Of a stretch of 64,000 nt of DNA, positions 62,087 through 64,000 are shown in pieces. Positions within the stretch are counted from its first letter, which is position 1. The number at the start of each line of letters is the position of its first letter. The DNA is taken from the NCBI RefSeq assembly GCF_026725475.1, contig NZ_CP109965.1, forward strand, positions 1,426,001 through 1,490,000. Direction: 5' to 3'. The notes beneath the pieces are model-generated. The model made no database searches, was not told where the DNA came from, and worked only from the letters and a program-made list of their open reading frames with translations. This DNA is from Catenovulum adriaticum. GTDB lineage: Bacteria; Pseudomonadota; Gammaproteobacteria; Enterobacterales; Alteromonadaceae. A program made the position numbers and the translations under genes.

Positions 62087-62110
62087 AAACAGCCGCAATC
62101 GCGGCTGTTT
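62087..62110 (-). terminator. Terminator of metG
   Basis: AAACAGCCGC (62087-62096) pairs with GCGGCTGTTT (62101-62110) over 4 nt. On the minus strand the stem is followed by TGTTTTAGG, giving a T-rich tail just before rlmI. Confidence 0.85.
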
Positions 62111-62158
62111 AAAAATTAATAAGTAAGTCTTTTATCAAGGTATTGAAGCAGACTAAGG

Positions 62159-64000
62159 TTATTTTACTCGCATACCCGGTTGAGCGCCGTCTTCAGGGTT
62201 TAAAATCCATAAATCTTTACCGCCAGGACCGGCCGCTAAAATCATGCCTTCCGATAGACCAAAACGCATTTTTCTGGGTTTTAAGTTGGCAACTACAACG
62301 GTTAATTTACCTTGTAAATCTTCAGGTTGATAAGCCGATTTAATTCCAGCAAATATTTGCTTTTGAACACCACCTAAATCAACTTGAATTTTAAGAAGTT
62401 TATCGGCACCTTCAACATGTTCAGCTGATATTATTTTAGCAATACGTAAATCGAGTTTTGCAAAATCATCAAATTCAATTTCATCGGCAATGGGCTCTAT
62501 TTCATTGCTTGCTGGTTTTGCCGGTGTCTCTTGTGTTTTAGCTGGAGATTTTTGTGCTAAGTTTTGCTTAGATGCTGCTACCATGGCTTCAATTTTTTTC
62601 ATGTCTAAACGTTGTAATAAAGGTTTAAACTTCTCAATTTTATGATCCAGTAACAAATTGGCGTGATTTGCCCAATTTAGGTCATCATTTAAAAACTCGG
62701 CAACTTTTGCCGCTAAAGCTGGCAAAACAGGTTTTAAATAAATGGTTAAAATGCGGAACAGGTTAAGTGATAACGAGCAAACTTGATGGGCGCGAGTTTT
62801 CGTTTCTTCATTTTTCGCTAGTACCCATGGCGCTTCATCGGCGATAAACTGGTTTGCTTTATCGGCGAGTGCCATTATCTCACGAATTGCTTTGTTGTAA
62901 TCACGGTTTTCGTATAATTGGGCGATGCTTTCAGCTGCATCGGTAAATGCGGTCACTAGCTCAGGTTCAATTAAATCAGCAGATAACTTGCCATCGAACT
63001 GTTTGGTAATAAAACCGGCACAACGGCTGGCGATATTAACGTATTTACCGACTAAATCTGAATTTACACGCTGTGCAAAGTCTTCTAAATTTAAGTCTAA
63101 ATCATCAACTCGGCTGGTTAATTTAGCTGCAAAATAATAACGTAGATATTCGGGCTCTAAATGCTGTAAATAGGTTTGAGCTTTAACAAAAGTCCCTTTT
63201 GACTTACTCATTTTAGTTCCGTTAACCGTTAAAAAACCGTGAGCATGAACGCCCGTTGGTTTTCGGTATCCGGCACCTTCTAACACGGCCGGCCAAAATA
63301 AACCATGAAAATTGATGATGTCTTTTCCAATAAAGTGGTGAAGCTCTGCGGTGGAATCTTTGGCCCAAAACTCGTCAAAATTAATGTTTTCTTTGTTACA
63401 TAAATTTTCAAAGCTACTCATATAGCCGATAGGGGCATCAAGCCATACATAAAAATATTTATCGGTTGTGCCTGGTATGTTAAAACCAAAGTAAGGTGAA
63501 TCTCGGCTAATATCCCAAGCTTGTAGACCTTCTTCAAACCATTCACTTAATTTATTGGAGGTTTGTTCTTGCAACGTACCAGACTTTAGCCAACCTTGAA
63601 GCATATCTTGGAATTGACCAAGTTCAAAAAAGTAATGTTCACTTTCTTTTAAAACAGGGCTGGCATTTGAAACGATTGAACGGGCATTTTTTAGCTCAAC
63701 TGGAGAATAAGTTGATCCACACACTTCGCAGTTGTCACCGTACTGATCTGCAGCGCCACATTTTGGACATTCGCCTTTAACGTACCGGTCAGGTAAAAAC
63801 ATTTCTTTTTCAGGATCAAATAATTGCTCGATGGTTCTTCGGCTAATAAAATTATTTTTATCTAGCTGCGTATAAATATGTTGAGCCAATACTTTATTTT
63901 CATCTGAATGGGTCGAATGAAAATTATCAAACTCAACTAAAAATTGACTACAATCGTGCATGTGTTCTTGTTGAATTGCGCTCACCATGTCTTCTGGTTT
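62159..64000 (-). CDS. metG: Methionyl-tRNA synthetase, 5' end outside the window
   Basis: About 613 C-terminal residues of MetRS are present; the frame stays open to the window edge, and the missing N-terminal part (about 70 residues, with the HIGH motif) lies beyond it. Visible features are the zinc knuckle CPKCGAADQYGDNCEVC, the KMSKS motif (GTKMSKSKGTF), the anticodon-binding helical domain, and a C-terminal tRNA-binding OB domain (about the last 110 residues, FDDFAKLDLRIAKI) that dimerises the enzyme. It charges initiator and elongator tRNA-Met. Confidence 0.96.
   Translation of the reverse strand, partial: KPEDMVSAIQQEHMHDCSQFLVEFDNFHSTHSDENKVLAQHIYTQLDKNNFISRRTIEQLFDPEKEMFLPDRYVKGECPKCGAADQYGDNCEVCGSTYSPVELKNARSIVSNASPVLKESEHYFFELGQFQDMLQGWLKSGTLQEQTSNKLSEWFEEGLQAWDISRDSPYFGFNIPGTTDKYFYVWLDAPIGYMSSFENLCNKENINFDEFWAKDSTAELHHFIGKDIINFHGLFWPAVLEGAGYRKPTGVHAHGFLTVNGTKMSKSKGTFVKAQTYLQHLEPEYLRYYFAAKLTSRVDDLDLNLEDFAQRVNSDLVGKYVNIASRCAGFITKQFDGKLSADLIEPELVTAFTDAAESIAQLYENRDYNKAIREIMALADKANQFIADEAPWVLAKNEETKTRAHQVCSLSLNLFRILTIYLKPVLPALAAKVAEFLNDDLNWANHANLLLDHKIEKFKPLLQRLDMKKIEAMVAASKQNLAQKSPAKTQETPAKPASNEIEPIADEIEFDDFAKLDLRIAKIISAEHVEGADKLLKIQVDLGGVQKQIFAGIKSAYQPEDLQGKLTVVVANLKPRKMRFGLSEGMILAAGPGGKDLWILNPEDGAQPGMRVK

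Noticed and set aside
1..64000. CRISPR arrays or rRNA operons
   Set aside because: No regularly spaced repeats of CRISPR type and no rRNA-like sequence were seen on reading through the window.

Overview
The window is ordinary chromosomal DNA from an A+T-rich marine-type gammaproteobacterium. The best fit is the order Alteromonadales (Shewanella/Alteromonas/Catenovulum-like). The basis is gene content and order: nrdA-nrdB-yfaE, ubiG next to gyrA, rpsA-ihfB-lapA-lapB-pyrF, yejK/yejL/yejM, yffB-dapE-M15 peptidase, recC-recB-recD, cmoA-cmoB, and gcvA-ygdD-rlmM. The genus is my inference; no rRNA gene lies in the window.

Layout. 1-6.2 kb: oxyR, rdgC and the class Ia ribonucleotide reductase operon, read leftward from a promoter with two NrdR-like boxes. 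6.5-7.9 kb: a HAD phosphatase overlapping ubiG. 8.1-16.9 kb: a rightward run of gyrA, serC, cmk, rpsA, ihfB, lapA, lapB and pyrF, with clear terminators after rpsA and pyrF. 17-21 kb: an outer-membrane TraF-like barrel protein, an unknown basic protein and sbcB. 21.4-25.9 kb: a probably Fur-controlled ferric-iron ABC importer preceded by an unknown exported protein. 26-30.8 kb: a TonB-C-domain lipoprotein, rnd, yejK, yejL and yejM. LapB and YejM, which act in opposite directions on LpxC turnover in E. coli, are therefore both encoded here.

30.9-35.4 kb is the only clearly accessory part. A tRNA-Pro(GGG) gene is followed 4.4 kb later by an exact 45-bp copy of its 3' half, so the interval is a small integrated island. 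It carries a translationally coupled pair (a possible TPR-like 266-aa protein and a 138-aa HEPN-like protein), a two-transmembrane-segment protein of effector-like architecture, eroded excisionase and integrase pieces on the opposite strand, an array of tiny hairpins, and a complete 1.2-kb IS3-family element inserted at the edge of that array with a 4-bp target duplication. This is the best candidate for an undescribed system, probably anti-phage or toxin-like. That function is inference from architecture and context.

35.4-38.5 kb: a leftward set holding an EIIA(Glc)-like protein whose phospho-acceptor His is replaced by Glu, an ArsC/YffB-like protein, dapE, an M15 peptidase and a small membrane protein. 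38.5-39.8 kb: a 1.26-kb gene-free, A+T-rich stretch with five exact and several near DnaA boxes. 39.8-51.8 kb: sohB, a secreted nuclease and recC-recB-recD with a DUF599 membrane protein. 52-64 kb: cmoA-cmoB, kdsA, gcvA, an alpha/beta hydrolase, ygdD, rlmM, several small unknown proteins, bax, rlmI and metG, whose 5' end lies outside the window.
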